Program-made: the position numbers and the translations under genes | The notes under the pieces: model-generated | The model's database searches: none | Seen by the model: only the letters and a program-made list of their open reading frames with translations | What the model was told of the DNA's origin: nothing | Part shown: positions 1-6,080 of the stretch, in pieces | How positions within the stretch are numbered: the first letter of the stretch is position 1 | How the letters are laid out: each line of letters begins with the position of its first letter | Source of the DNA: Acidisphaera sp035272265 | Lineage (GTDB): Bacteria; Pseudomonadota; Alphaproteobacteria; Acetobacterales; Acetobacteraceae | Direction of reading: 5' to 3' | Length of the DNA: 11,771 nt | NCBI GenBank assembly: GCA_035272265.1 | Contig: DATEQV010000539.1 | Coordinates: 1-11,771 of the forward strand

Positions 1-367
1 GCACCCAGCCGTGCTTCCAGTGATACGGCACGCCGGCATGCGCATGACAGTCGATGAAGCCGGGCGCGACATACTTCGCGGAGCAATCGATCTCATGATC
101 GCCCCCTTCCGGCCGCCGCGAAGCCTCGATCGGCACTTTCGGCACGCCGACCTTCCGCAGCTCGGCGATGCGGCCGTTCTCCACCACGATGTCTATCGGC
201 CCGATCGGCGGCGCGCCGGTGCCGTCGATCACCGTCGCCCCGCGCAGCACGAGGCGCTTGAACGGCCCGATCCCCCGGTCCCGGGCCCGCGCTGGCTCCA
301 GCGGCGGCATCCCCAGACTGGCCCGAAGCTGGGTCAGCTCCTCGCCGGCATCGGTCTCATCGGCCAT
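1..367 (-). CDS. Amidohydrolase, N-terminal part (runs off left edge)
   Basis: The first 122 codons of a metal-dependent amidohydrolase are visible; the rest lies beyond base 1. The opening about 40 residues form an acidic then Arg/Pro-rich extension. A typical beta-sandwich start follows (VLRGATVIDGTGAPP, then IVVENGRI). Near residues 101-109 comes PGFIDCHAHAG, whose HxH pair is the first metal-binding motif of the superfamily. ATG at 365-367 is chosen because GGGAG lies 6 nt upstream and no other start gives this frame. It is the last visible gene of the minus-strand operon, 15 nt after the PotB-type permease. The family hydrolyses C-N bonds in amides, dipeptides, cyclic ureas or D-amino-acid derivatives in the cytoplasm. 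The substrate cannot be read from this fragment. The HxH context resembles D-aminoacylase/dihydropyrimidinase-like members, but catalytic lysine, histidines and aspartate are outside the window. Confidence 0.88.
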   Translation of the reverse strand, partial: MADETDAGEELTQLRASLGMPPLEPARARDRGIGPFKRLVLRGATVIDGTGAPPIGPIDIVVENGRIAELRKVGVPKVPIEASRRPEGGDHEIDCSAKYVAPGFIDCHAHAGVPYHWKHGWV

Positions 368-382
368 CGTCCACTCCCGTCA

Positions 383-1264
383 TCACGCCGGCCGGTAGCG
401 GCGCGGCACCGCGATATTGGCCAGCACCGTCAGCGCGAGCGTCGTCGCCATCAGGATGAAGGCGAGCACGCCGGCGAACGGCCAGTTGTTGTTGTTGGAA
501 AACTCCCAGTACAGCAGCGGGCCCATCATCTGGAACCGCGGGCCGCCGAGCAGCAGCGGCGTCGCGAACGCATTCATGCTGAGGATGAAGCACAGCACGC
601 CCGCGATCAGCACGCCCGGCATGGCCAGCGGCATGATGACGCGGCGGAAGCACTGCGCGGGCGCCGCCCCCATGCTCGCCGCGGCTTCCTCCAGCCGCGT
701 GTCGATGCCCTCGAACACGCTCTGCAGCGTCAGGATCGTGAACGGCAGGTTGATCGAGATGATGCCGAAGATCACCGCCGTCTCGGTGAACATCAGGTCC
801 ACGCCGCCGTAGCCGAACAGCGCCCGTGCAACGATGTCGAGCATGCCGCCGCGCGCGAACAGGATCATCCATCCGGCCGTGCGCGTGACCGAGCCGATGA
901 ACAGCGGCAGGATCAGCAGCACGATCCACGCCGACTTCCAGCGGCTCGCGCTGCGCGCCAGCCGCCACGCCATCGGCACGCCGAGCAGCAGGCACACAAC
1001 GGTGACGATCACGGTCACCCGCAGCGTCGTCCACAGCACGCCGAGATAGAACGGATCGGAGAAGAACTTCACGTAGTTCTGCGCCGTGAACGCCGTGACC
1101 ATCAGCTCGGCTGGATCGAACCGGTTGAGGCTGTAGCGCGCGAGAATGGCGAGCGGCGCCAGCATCATCACGACGGCAATCACCAGGGCAGGCGCCACCA
1201 GCACTCCGGCCGAGGCGCTGTTGCGCCGCGCCTCGGCCCGCTCCAGTGCGCCGGCCTGCGTCAT
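383..1264 (-). CDS. ABC transporter permease, PotB type
   Basis: This is a 293-residue inner-membrane permease of the binding-protein-dependent type. A hydrophobic first helix (about residues 20-42) is followed by a periplasmic segment (SLNRFDP to about 75). A core of about five more helices carries the cytoplasmic EAA loop (LEEAAASMGAAPAQCFRRVI, about residues 190-210), which docks on the ATPase. Length and layout match the first permease of spermidine/putrescine/iron(III)-type systems (PotB/AfuB-like). It starts 6 nt after the binding-protein stop and ends 15 nt before the partial amidohydrolase, so it is cotranscribed with both. With the PotC-type permease encoded at 3459-4310 it should form the heterodimeric channel. 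The substrate is not determinable from the permease; polyamine-like is only the family default. The EAA loop and the operon make the assignment firm. Confidence 0.93.
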   Translation of the reverse strand: MTQAGALERAEARRNSASAGVLVAPALVIAVVMMLAPLAILARYSLNRFDPAELMVTAFTAQNYVKFFSDPFYLGVLWTTLRVTVIVTVVCLLLGVPMAWRLARSASRWKSAWIVLLILPLFIGSVTRTAGWMILFARGGMLDIVARALFGYGGVDLMFTETAVIFGIISINLPFTILTLQSVFEGIDTRLEEAAASMGAAPAQCFRRVIMPLAMPGVLIAGVLCFILSMNAFATPLLLGGPRFQMMGPLLYWEFSNNNNWPFAGVLAFILMATTLALTVLANIAVPRRYRPA

Positions 1265-1270
1265 AACCCG

Positions 1271-2332
1271 CTACTTGCGCAGGATGTTCTTCAGCCACCA
1301 GTCGTTCAGGTCCGCGCTGGCCGCGGTGACCTTGGCGTAGTCCGGCTGCACCAGCTTGGCGTCGGTCGGCAGCGCGAGCTGTTCGGCCACCTTGCCGGCC
1401 AGCTCGGCGTCGTTCACCGTCGGGATATATCCCATATGCGCGGCAAAGCCGCGCTGCGCCGACGGCTCCAGCAGCGCGTTCATGTACTTGAACGCGGTTT
1501 CCTTGTCGGGCGCGTTCTTCGGCACGACCATGCCGGAGATGTAGATGATCGCACCCTCCTCGGGCACGAGACCGGCCACCGGGAACTCCGCGTTCTGCCA
1601 CATCACCGTGCGGGCGAGCCACACGATGCCGACCTCGATCTCGCCCGACTTGAAGGCCGGCGCCATGTCATCGGTCTGCGGATAGACGCGCAGGCCGTTG
1701 GCATTCAGCTTCAGCAGAAACTCCTTGCCCTTGTCGAAGTCGTTGGAGCTGCCGCCGGCCGCGAGCGCGGCACCCTGGATCACCCATTTGTCCGCGGTGG
1801 CCAGTGCGCCGACCTTGCCCTTCCACTTCGGGTCGAGCAGGTCCGCCAGCTTCTTCGGCGGGTCCTTCACCGTCTGCGGGTTGTAGGCGATGCCCTGCAC
1901 GCTCCAGATGTGCGGCACGAACTGGTTCGGCATGAACGTGCCGCTGTGCAGCCGCGCGTCGACGTGCTTGAGGTTCGGGACCTTCGTCTCGTCCAACGTC
2001 TCGAGCAGGTTGAGGTTGGCCGCGACGGAGCCGTTGAGCGCCCCCAGGCAGGAGATGTCCAGCGCGCCGCGCGGCAGCTGGCGTTGCGCCTGCAGCTGCG
2101 CCAGACGCGGCGCTTCGTCGCCGACCGCCTGCACCACCTCGACGCCTGCCGGCTTCAGGATCGGATCGTCGATGTTCTCGCGCAGCAGCCGCGCGTAGTC
2201 GCCGCCCCAGGTGCCGACGACGCAGCGTTCGTCCGCCTTCGCGGTGCGGCTCAGCAGCGCCGGCGCTGCGAGCGCCGCCGCACCCGCGAGCACGCTCCGC
2301 CGCGAAACCGGCATGAAGTTCACCTTGCCCAT
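1271..2332 (-). CDS. ABC substrate-binding protein, PotD type, Tat-exported
   Basis: This is a 353-residue periplasmic solute-binding protein of the spermidine/putrescine (family 1, PotD/PotF-like) group. The N-terminus carries a twin-arginine signal (SRRSVLAG, residues 10-17), a hydrophobic stretch and a likely cleavage after ARTAKA-type residues (AKA|DE, about residue 33). The mature part starts with VGTWGGDYARLL, typical of this family. It contains LADLLDPKWKGKVG and a C-terminal LNDWWLKNIL, both usual for PotD-like proteins. As called, the start overlaps the ATPase gene by 13 nt. An internal ATG at 2314 (Met7), preceded by AAGGTG 6 nt upstream, is an equally good start and puts the RR motif nearer the N-terminus. 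Tat export implies folding, perhaps with ligand or cofactor, before secretion. It delivers substrate to the two permeases. The ligand is unknown. Confidence 0.93.
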   Translation of the reverse strand: MGKVNFMPVSRRSVLAGAAALAAPALLSRTAKADERCVVGTWGGDYARLLRENIDDPILKPAGVEVVQAVGDEAPRLAQLQAQRQLPRGALDISCLGALNGSVAANLNLLETLDETKVPNLKHVDARLHSGTFMPNQFVPHIWSVQGIAYNPQTVKDPPKKLADLLDPKWKGKVGALATADKWVIQGAALAAGGSSNDFDKGKEFLLKLNANGLRVYPQTDDMAPAFKSGEIEVGIVWLARTVMWQNAEFPVAGLVPEEGAIIYISGMVVPKNAPDKETAFKYMNALLEPSAQRGFAAHMGYIPTVNDAELAGKVAEQLALPTDAKLVQPDYAKVTAASADLNDWWLKNILRK

Positions 2333-3462
2333 GATCTGTCTGCCTCTCCTGTCATGACCGGTTCCGCCGCTGCCACTTCGGCCGGGCGATCGCTATCATC
2401 GAACACGCGCTCCGCATCGGCGCTCCACGTCAGCGCGACCTTCGCGCCTGAGTCGTGCCGCCGCGCGGCGTCCGGCCCCAGGCCGGCCCCGCGCACGATC
2501 AGCTCCTCGCCGCCGTCGAGCCGCACCACGTGCTCCAGCACCGCGCCGAGATACGTGCACAGCCGCACCGTCGCTCCGGCCCGCGCGTTCGCGCTACCGG
2601 GCTCCGCGATACGGATGCTCTCGGGTCGTATCGCGAGGCACGCGTTGCCGCTCGCCCGATACCGCGCCGCGAGCCGGATCTGCGCCCCGCCATCCGTCAC
2701 GAACGCATCCGCCAGCCTGCCGCGCAGCAGGTTGCTCTGGCCGATGAAGCTGGCGACGAACGGGGTCGCCGGCCGCTCGTACAGGTCTTCCTGCCGGCCG
2801 ACCTGCTCCATCACGCCGTCGCGCATCACCACCAGCCGGTCGGCCATCGCCATCGCCTCGCTCTGGTCGTGCGTCACCACGATCGCGGTGATGCCGCCCT
2901 CGCGCTGCAGGATGCGGATTTCGCGCGCCATGTCCTGCCGCAGCGCCGCGTCCAGGTTCGACATCGGCTCGTCGAGCAGCAGGAGGCGCGGATGAATCGC
3001 CAGCGCGCGCGCGATCGCCACCCGCTGCTGCTGGCCGCCGGACAGGTTGCGCGGCAGGCGCTCGGCGAACCCGTCCAGCTTCACCATGCGCAGCATCTCG
3101 GCCACGCGAGCGTCCGCCGCGTCCCGCCGCATCCGCCGCATCTCCAGCCCGAAGCGCACGTTCTGCGCCACCGTCAGGTGCGGGAACAGCGCGTAGCTCT
3201 GGAACACCACGCCGATGTCGCGCCGGTGCGGCGGCAGGCCGAGGATGCTGACGCCGTCGAGCAGGATGTCGCCCGATGACGCGGCCAGAAACCCCGCGAT
3301 CATCCGCAACGTGGTGGTCTTGCCGCATCCCGACGGCCCGAGCAGCACGATCATCTCGCCCGCCGCGACATTCAGGTCCACGTCGTGCACCGCGACATGC
3401 GCGCCGAATCGCTTCGACAGTCCGCGCAACTGCAGTGACGACGCTTCCCTTGCGACCGTCAT
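2320..3462 (-). CDS. ABC transporter ATPase, PotA type
   Basis: This 380-residue nucleotide-binding subunit energises the importer. All catalytic motifs are intact. Walker A is GPSGCGKT (residues 42-49), the Q-loop glutamine is at 88 (VVFQSYALFPHL), the signature LSGGQQQR is at 140-147, Walker B is LLLLDEP (160-166), the D-loop is SNLD and the H-loop is VTHDQ (His198). A C-terminal TOBE domain (about residues 240-370, with LAIRPESIRI) marks the spermidine/putrescine/iron/sugar importer class. The start ATG overlaps the stop of the upstream PotC-type permease by 4 nt (ATGA type). The end overlaps the binding-protein gene by 13 nt. These overlaps imply translational coupling and balanced subunit synthesis. 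There is no sign of decay. Confidence 0.96.
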   Translation of the reverse strand: MTVAREASSLQLRGLSKRFGAHVAVHDVDLNVAAGEMIVLLGPSGCGKTTTLRMIAGFLAASSGDILLDGVSILGLPPHRRDIGVVFQSYALFPHLTVAQNVRFGLEMRRMRRDAADARVAEMLRMVKLDGFAERLPRNLSGGQQQRVAIARALAIHPRLLLLDEPMSNLDAALRQDMAREIRILQREGGITAIVVTHDQSEAMAMADRLVVMRDGVMEQVGRQEDLYERPATPFVASFIGQSNLLRGRLADAFVTDGGAQIRLAARYRASGNACLAIRPESIRIAEPGSANARAGATVRLCTYLGAVLEHVVRLDGGEELIVRGAGLGPDAARRHDSGAKVALTWSADAERVFDDSDRPAEVAAAEPVMTGEADRSWAR

Positions 3463-4310
3463 CGCACGACCTGGCCCAACCGCACGAAGCGGTCGAGGAT
3501 CAACAGCAGTCCGCCGATCAGCACCATCTGCGCCACCGCCACCGCCGCCACCAGCGGGTCGATGTGGTACTCGAGATATTCCAGGATCGCCACCGGCAGC
3601 GTGGTCACTCCGGGTGCCACCAGGAACAGCGCCAACTCCAGGTTGCCGAACGAGGTGATGAACGCAAACAGCGCGGCGGCGATGATCGCCGGGCGCATCG
3701 CCGGCAAGGTCACGCGCCAGATCACGCGCAACGGCCCGGCGCCCAGGCTCGCCGCCGCCTCTTCGGCCGCGCGGTCATGGTTGGCCAGCCCGGCGACCGA
3801 CAGCCGCACCACCCAGGGCATCGTAATGACGAGGTGCGACAGGATCAGCCCGATCAGCGATCCCGTCAGCGGCCATCCGGTCGCGATCTCGATCAATACC
3901 AGGAACAGGTAGATCGCCAGCCCCAGCGCAATTCCCGGCACCGTCAGCGGTGCGAGCAGCAAGGTGCTGACGATCCCCTTGGCGGGAAACCGGTAGCGCG
4001 ACAGCGCGATCCCGGCGGGCAGACCGAGCAGCAGGCTGCCGGCGACGGCGCCGACCGCCAGCTCCAGGCTGATGACGATCGCGCTGCCGAAGTTCGGCGC
4101 GATCGCGGGATACCACGACAGTGTGTAGCCGCGCGGCGGGAACGTGATCAGCTGCTCGTTGAACACGCTCAGGTAGACGGTCAGCACCAGCGGCACGAAG
4201 ATGATGACCAGCCCGGTTGCGATCAGCGTCCACACGGCAACCCGGCCGAGCACGGCCGACCGCTCCGGCCGCGCGTGGACCAGCGCCGGCGCGCCGATCG
4301 CCTGGCTCAT
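3459..4310 (-). CDS. ABC transporter permease, PotC type
   Basis: This 283-residue inner-membrane permease is the second channel subunit. A first helix lies at about residues 25-48 (TLIATGLVIIFVPLVLTVYL). It is followed by the short periplasmic loop with the YTLSWYP-like element common in PotC proteins. Several further helices and an EAA loop follow (EEAAASLGAGPLRVIWRVTL, about residues 185-205). It starts 6 nt after the stop of the amidohydrolase and overlaps the ATPase gene by 4 nt, so it sits inside the operon. No clear Shine-Dalgarno is visible before its ATG, so it probably depends on re-initiation from the preceding gene. Partner permease, ATPase and binding protein are all adjacent, giving a complete importer. 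The substrate class is inferred from family only. Confidence 0.93.
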   Translation of the reverse strand: MSQAIGAPALVHARPERSAVLGRVAVWTLIATGLVIIFVPLVLTVYLSVFNEQLITFPPRGYTLSWYPAIAPNFGSAIVISLELAVGAVAGSLLLGLPAGIALSRYRFPAKGIVSTLLLAPLTVPGIALGLAIYLFLVLIEIATGWPLTGSLIGLILSHLVITMPWVVRLSVAGLANHDRAAEEAAASLGAGPLRVIWRVTLPAMRPAIIAAALFAFITSFGNLELALFLVAPGVTTLPVAILEYLEYHIDPLVAAVAVAQMVLIGGLLLILDRFVRLGQVVR

Positions 4311-4316
4311 GCGGCG

Positions 4317-5549
4317 CTACAGCGCATTCTTCACGAACCGTCCTTCCAGCATGATGGCGGCCAGCTTTGCGCCGTGGTCGGCCAGCACCGAGATGTCGCG
4401 ATACGGATCGCCGTCGACCACCAGCAGGTCGGCATGCGCGCCGGGCACCAGCTCGCCGAGCTTGCCCTCCTGGCGAAGGATCCGCGCGTTCACGATCGTC
4501 GCCGAGCGGATCACGTCGGCCGCCGACATCACCTGTGCGCGGATGCGGAACTCGTTGCACTGATCGCCCTGCAGCGGCCCGAGCAGGTCGGTGCCGAAGC
4601 CGATCTGCACGCCCGCCGCACGCGCGATCTCCAGCGACTTGATCCCCGCCTCGAGCACGATGTCGTTCTTCGCCAGGCTGTATTTCGTCATCCCGAAATC
4701 CACCCCCCGCTCGCGCATCGAGCTGTAGGTGACGAGCGTGGGCACCAGGAACGCGTCCCGCTCCGCCATCAGCTTCGCCGCGGCCTCGTCGATCAGGTTG
4801 CCGTGCTCGATCGTGCGCACCCCGGCGCGTACCGCGCGGGTGATCGCCTCCGCGCTGTAGGCGTGCGCGCAGACATAGGTGCCCCAGCGCCGCGCCTCAT
4901 CCACCACTGCCTCGATCTCGTCCTCGCGGTACTGCAGGCTTTCCAGCGGATCGAGCTGCGACGCCACGCCGCCCGACGCCATGATCTTGATCTGGTCCGC
5001 CCCCTTGCGCAGCTCGTCGCGCGTCGCGCGGATCACCTCGGGCAGCCCGTCGGCGACGCGCGAGACGAACGAGATGCCGGCGCAGCAGGCGCATTCGAAA
5101 CTTGTCTGCGTGCGCTTGCGGAAGTCGCCGTGACCGCCGGTCTGGCTGATCGGCTGGCCGGAAATGAACAGCCGCGGCCCTTCGAACAGCCCGTACTCGA
5201 CCGCCGCCTTCAGTCCCCAGTCGGCACCGCCGGTGTCGCGCAGCGTGGTGAAGCCGCGCATCAGCATGGCCTTCATCGCCGCCGAGCCCTTGGCGGCCAG
5301 CAGGGTCAGCGGCACGTCGGCCAGCAGCTGCAGGTTCACCTCGGTCAGCACGAGGTGGATGTGCGCGTCGATCAGCCCGGGCATCAGCGTCTTCCCGCCG
5401 AGGTCAACGCGGGTCGCGCTGTCGGCGCGGATCGGCCGGTCCGAGATTTCCTTGATCAGCCCGTCCTCGACCAGCACGTCGATGCCGTCGCGCAGCGCAT
5501 CCTGTCGCGGATCGAGGAAACGGCCACCGGTGAAGACGAATGACGACAT
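4317..5549 (-). CDS. Prolidase-like metal-dependent amidohydrolase
   Basis: This 410-residue cytoplasmic hydrolase is complete and is the first gene of the minus-strand operon. All expected metal and catalytic residues are seen: His63 and His65 (IDAHIH), Lys188 (QIKIMASGG, the residue usually carboxylated to bridge two metals), His229 (CAHAYS), His249 (EHGN) and Asp321 (GTD). This pattern is that of the imidazolonepropionase/Xaa-Pro-dipeptidase-like amidohydrolases, some of which cleave dipeptides with C-terminal Arg, Lys or Pro. An odd feature is a cysteine cluster (C153, C155, C156) just after GGHGD. The ATG at 5547-5549 is preferred over an 85-codon upstream extension, because GAGGGAG lies 8 nt before it and the protein then begins with the normal FTGGRFLD strand. 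The substrate is probably what the ABC system imports; this is inference. Confidence 0.92.
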   Translation of the reverse strand: MSSFVFTGGRFLDPRQDALRDGIDVLVEDGLIKEISDRPIRADSATRVDLGGKTLMPGLIDAHIHLVLTEVNLQLLADVPLTLLAAKGSAAMKAMLMRGFTTLRDTGGADWGLKAAVEYGLFEGPRLFISGQPISQTGGHGDFRKRTQTSFECACCAGISFVSRVADGLPEVIRATRDELRKGADQIKIMASGGVASQLDPLESLQYREDEIEAVVDEARRWGTYVCAHAYSAEAITRAVRAGVRTIEHGNLIDEAAAKLMAERDAFLVPTLVTYSSMRERGVDFGMTKYSLAKNDIVLEAGIKSLEIARAAGVQIGFGTDLLGPLQGDQCNEFRIRAQVMSAADVIRSATIVNARILRQEGKLGELVPGAHADLLVVDGDPYRDISVLADHGAKLAAIMLEGRFVKNAL

Positions 5550-5559
5550 CGGCGGGGCT

Positions 5560-5574
5560 CCCTCAGTGCGAGGG
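5560..5574 (-). promoter_or_regulatory. Stem-loop masking the SD of the operon's first gene
   Basis: In the minus-strand transcript the leader reads CCCTC-GCACT-GAGGG, a perfect 5-bp stem with a 5-nt loop. It is followed by AGCCCCGCCG and the start codon at 5549. The 3' arm GAGGG is most of the only good Shine-Dalgarno of this gene, so pairing would hide it. The stem is short but GC-rich. A regulatory role is inference. Confidence 0.35.
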
Positions 5575-5580
5575 CCGACG

Positions 5581-5608
5581 ATACAAGCCTGGATCAGGTG
5601 GACGTCAA
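5581..5608 (-). promoter_or_regulatory. Candidate sigma70-type promoter for the amidohydrolase/ABC operon
   Basis: On the minus strand TTGACG (5608-5603, 5 of 6 to the -35 consensus) is separated by 16 nt from TTGTAT (5586-5581, a poor -10). TATCGT two to three bases further on is an alternative -10. The element lies 32-59 nt upstream of the first start codon, the usual distance. The -10 is weak, so this is a candidate only. No other convincing promoter was found in the 5550-5623 segment. Confidence 0.3.
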
Positions 5609-5623
5609 TGCGGGCCGCCGGCT

Positions 5624-5845
5624 GGGCTCGTCGCGATCGGGCTCGGCGTGGCGCTTGTGCCGGAGGCGGCCCGCGTCCTACGGTTCGAGCGGGTGTTGCT
5701 GCGCCCGCTCCATTCGCGCCGAGGACCGCGGCCGCTGGCGGAGTTGCACCTGACGTGGCGACGTGACGCGACCAATCCTGCCCTTTCGGCGTTCCGCGAC
5801 GCACTGGTGAAGGCGTTCGCGGCGCCGGCGAAGCCGCAGGACTGA
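5624..5845 (+). pseudogene. LysR-family regulator remnant (C-terminal end only)
   Basis: About 73 codons ending in TGA at 5843-5845 read GLVAIGLGVALVPEAAR and later LHLTWRRD...NPALSAFRDAL. This matches the last segment of the LysR substrate-binding domain, where an xGxGxALVPE turn is followed by a beta strand ending WRRD and a final helix. The DNA-binding domain and most of the effector domain (about 220 residues) are missing. Upstream of 5624 the frame gives no LysR-like sequence and no start with a ribosome site. The remnant faces away from the amidohydrolase/ABC operon, the classic position of a divergent LysR gene controlling its neighbour. Most likely a deletion removed its 5' part and fused the end next to the operon's leader. 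It could not bind DNA as it stands. Confidence 0.7.
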
Positions 5846-5914
5846 TCCAGAAGTTCGATTGACTTGTGCCGCGCTTGGCTTGGACGGCAGCCGATCCGAT
5901 CAGTAGCGAGCCTG

Positions 5915-5931
5915 TTGCACGTGCGGTGCAA
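5915..5931. promoter_or_regulatory. 17-bp palindrome, candidate operator
   Basis: TTGCAC-GTGCG-GTGCAA is a perfect inverted repeat with 6-bp arms and a 5-bp spacer, about 150 nt upstream of udh. Size and symmetry suit a dimeric regulator (GntR, LacI or IclR class). It is the longest compact dyad of operator type seen in this intergenic region. The binding protein is unknown; the nearby IclR-family regulator (9926-10726) is one candidate. Confidence 0.4.
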
Positions 5932-6016
5932 TCGGCATCGGCCCGTGCCGAAGCCGGATGTCCGGCAGCGACGAAACGAAACGCCGCCCATGATGACGGC
6001 TATCGGCGGCAGAGAA

Positions 6017-6058
6017 GCGCGGATCACGCGCAAACCGAAGGCGTCGCATCTTTGCGCG
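6017..6058 (+). promoter_or_regulatory. Two mutually exclusive stem-loops in the udh leader
   Basis: Stem A pairs GCGCG (6017-6021) with CGCGC (6027-6031) across a 5-nt loop. Stem B pairs CGCGCAAA (6027-6034) with TTTGCGCG (6051-6058) across 16 nt. Both use bases 6027-6031, so only one can form. Stem B ends 8 nt before the G-run of the udh ribosome site. There is no U-tract, so a classical terminator is unlikely. Control of translation or a protein-bound dyad is possible, and chance in GC-rich DNA is a real alternative. Confidence 0.3.
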
Positions 6059-6080
6059 CCTTCACGGGGGGGACGGACGG

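Larger units (their letters stand above)
5846..6080 (+). other. Gene-free leader upstream of udh
   Basis: These 235 bases contain no supportable gene; open frames crossing them have no ribosome site or recognisable protein. The segment should carry the promoter of the udh-exuT-garD operon. TTGACT occurs at 5859-5864 but lacks a good -10 at 16-18 nt, so no promoter is called. It contains three dyads: 5915-5931, 5953-5966 (GCCGGA-TG-TCCGGC) and 6017-6058. It ends with a run of seven G (6066-6072) that serves as part of the udh ribosome site. Confidence 0.6.

Noticed and set aside
11..2995. Very long plus-strand open frame (994 codons) opposite the ABC genes
   Set aside because: It lies antisense to the partial amidohydrolase, permease, binding protein and ATPase genes, which all have family motifs. 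Its product is Arg/His/Gln-rich without any domain. It is a GC-bias shadow.
4314..4325. GCGCT-AC-AGCGC dyad at the amidohydrolase/permease junction
   Set aside because: Loop too short for a full stem and the remaining 4-bp stem is expected by chance in this base composition.
3276..5543. 755-codon plus-strand open frame opposite the PotC-type permease and amidohydrolase
   Set aside because: Same composition artefact as the first antisense frame; no ribosome site or recognisable domain, and it is antisense to two clear genes.
5550..5804. 85-codon upstream extension of the prolidase-like amidohydrolase
   Set aside because: The extension is low-complexity, lacks a ribosome site, overlaps the LysR remnant, and the inner ATG at 5549 has a good SD and the normal family N-terminus.
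5859..5886. TTGACT as a -35 box for the udh operon
   Set aside because: No acceptable -10 hexamer stands 15-19 nt downstream; calling a promoter would rest on one hexamer.
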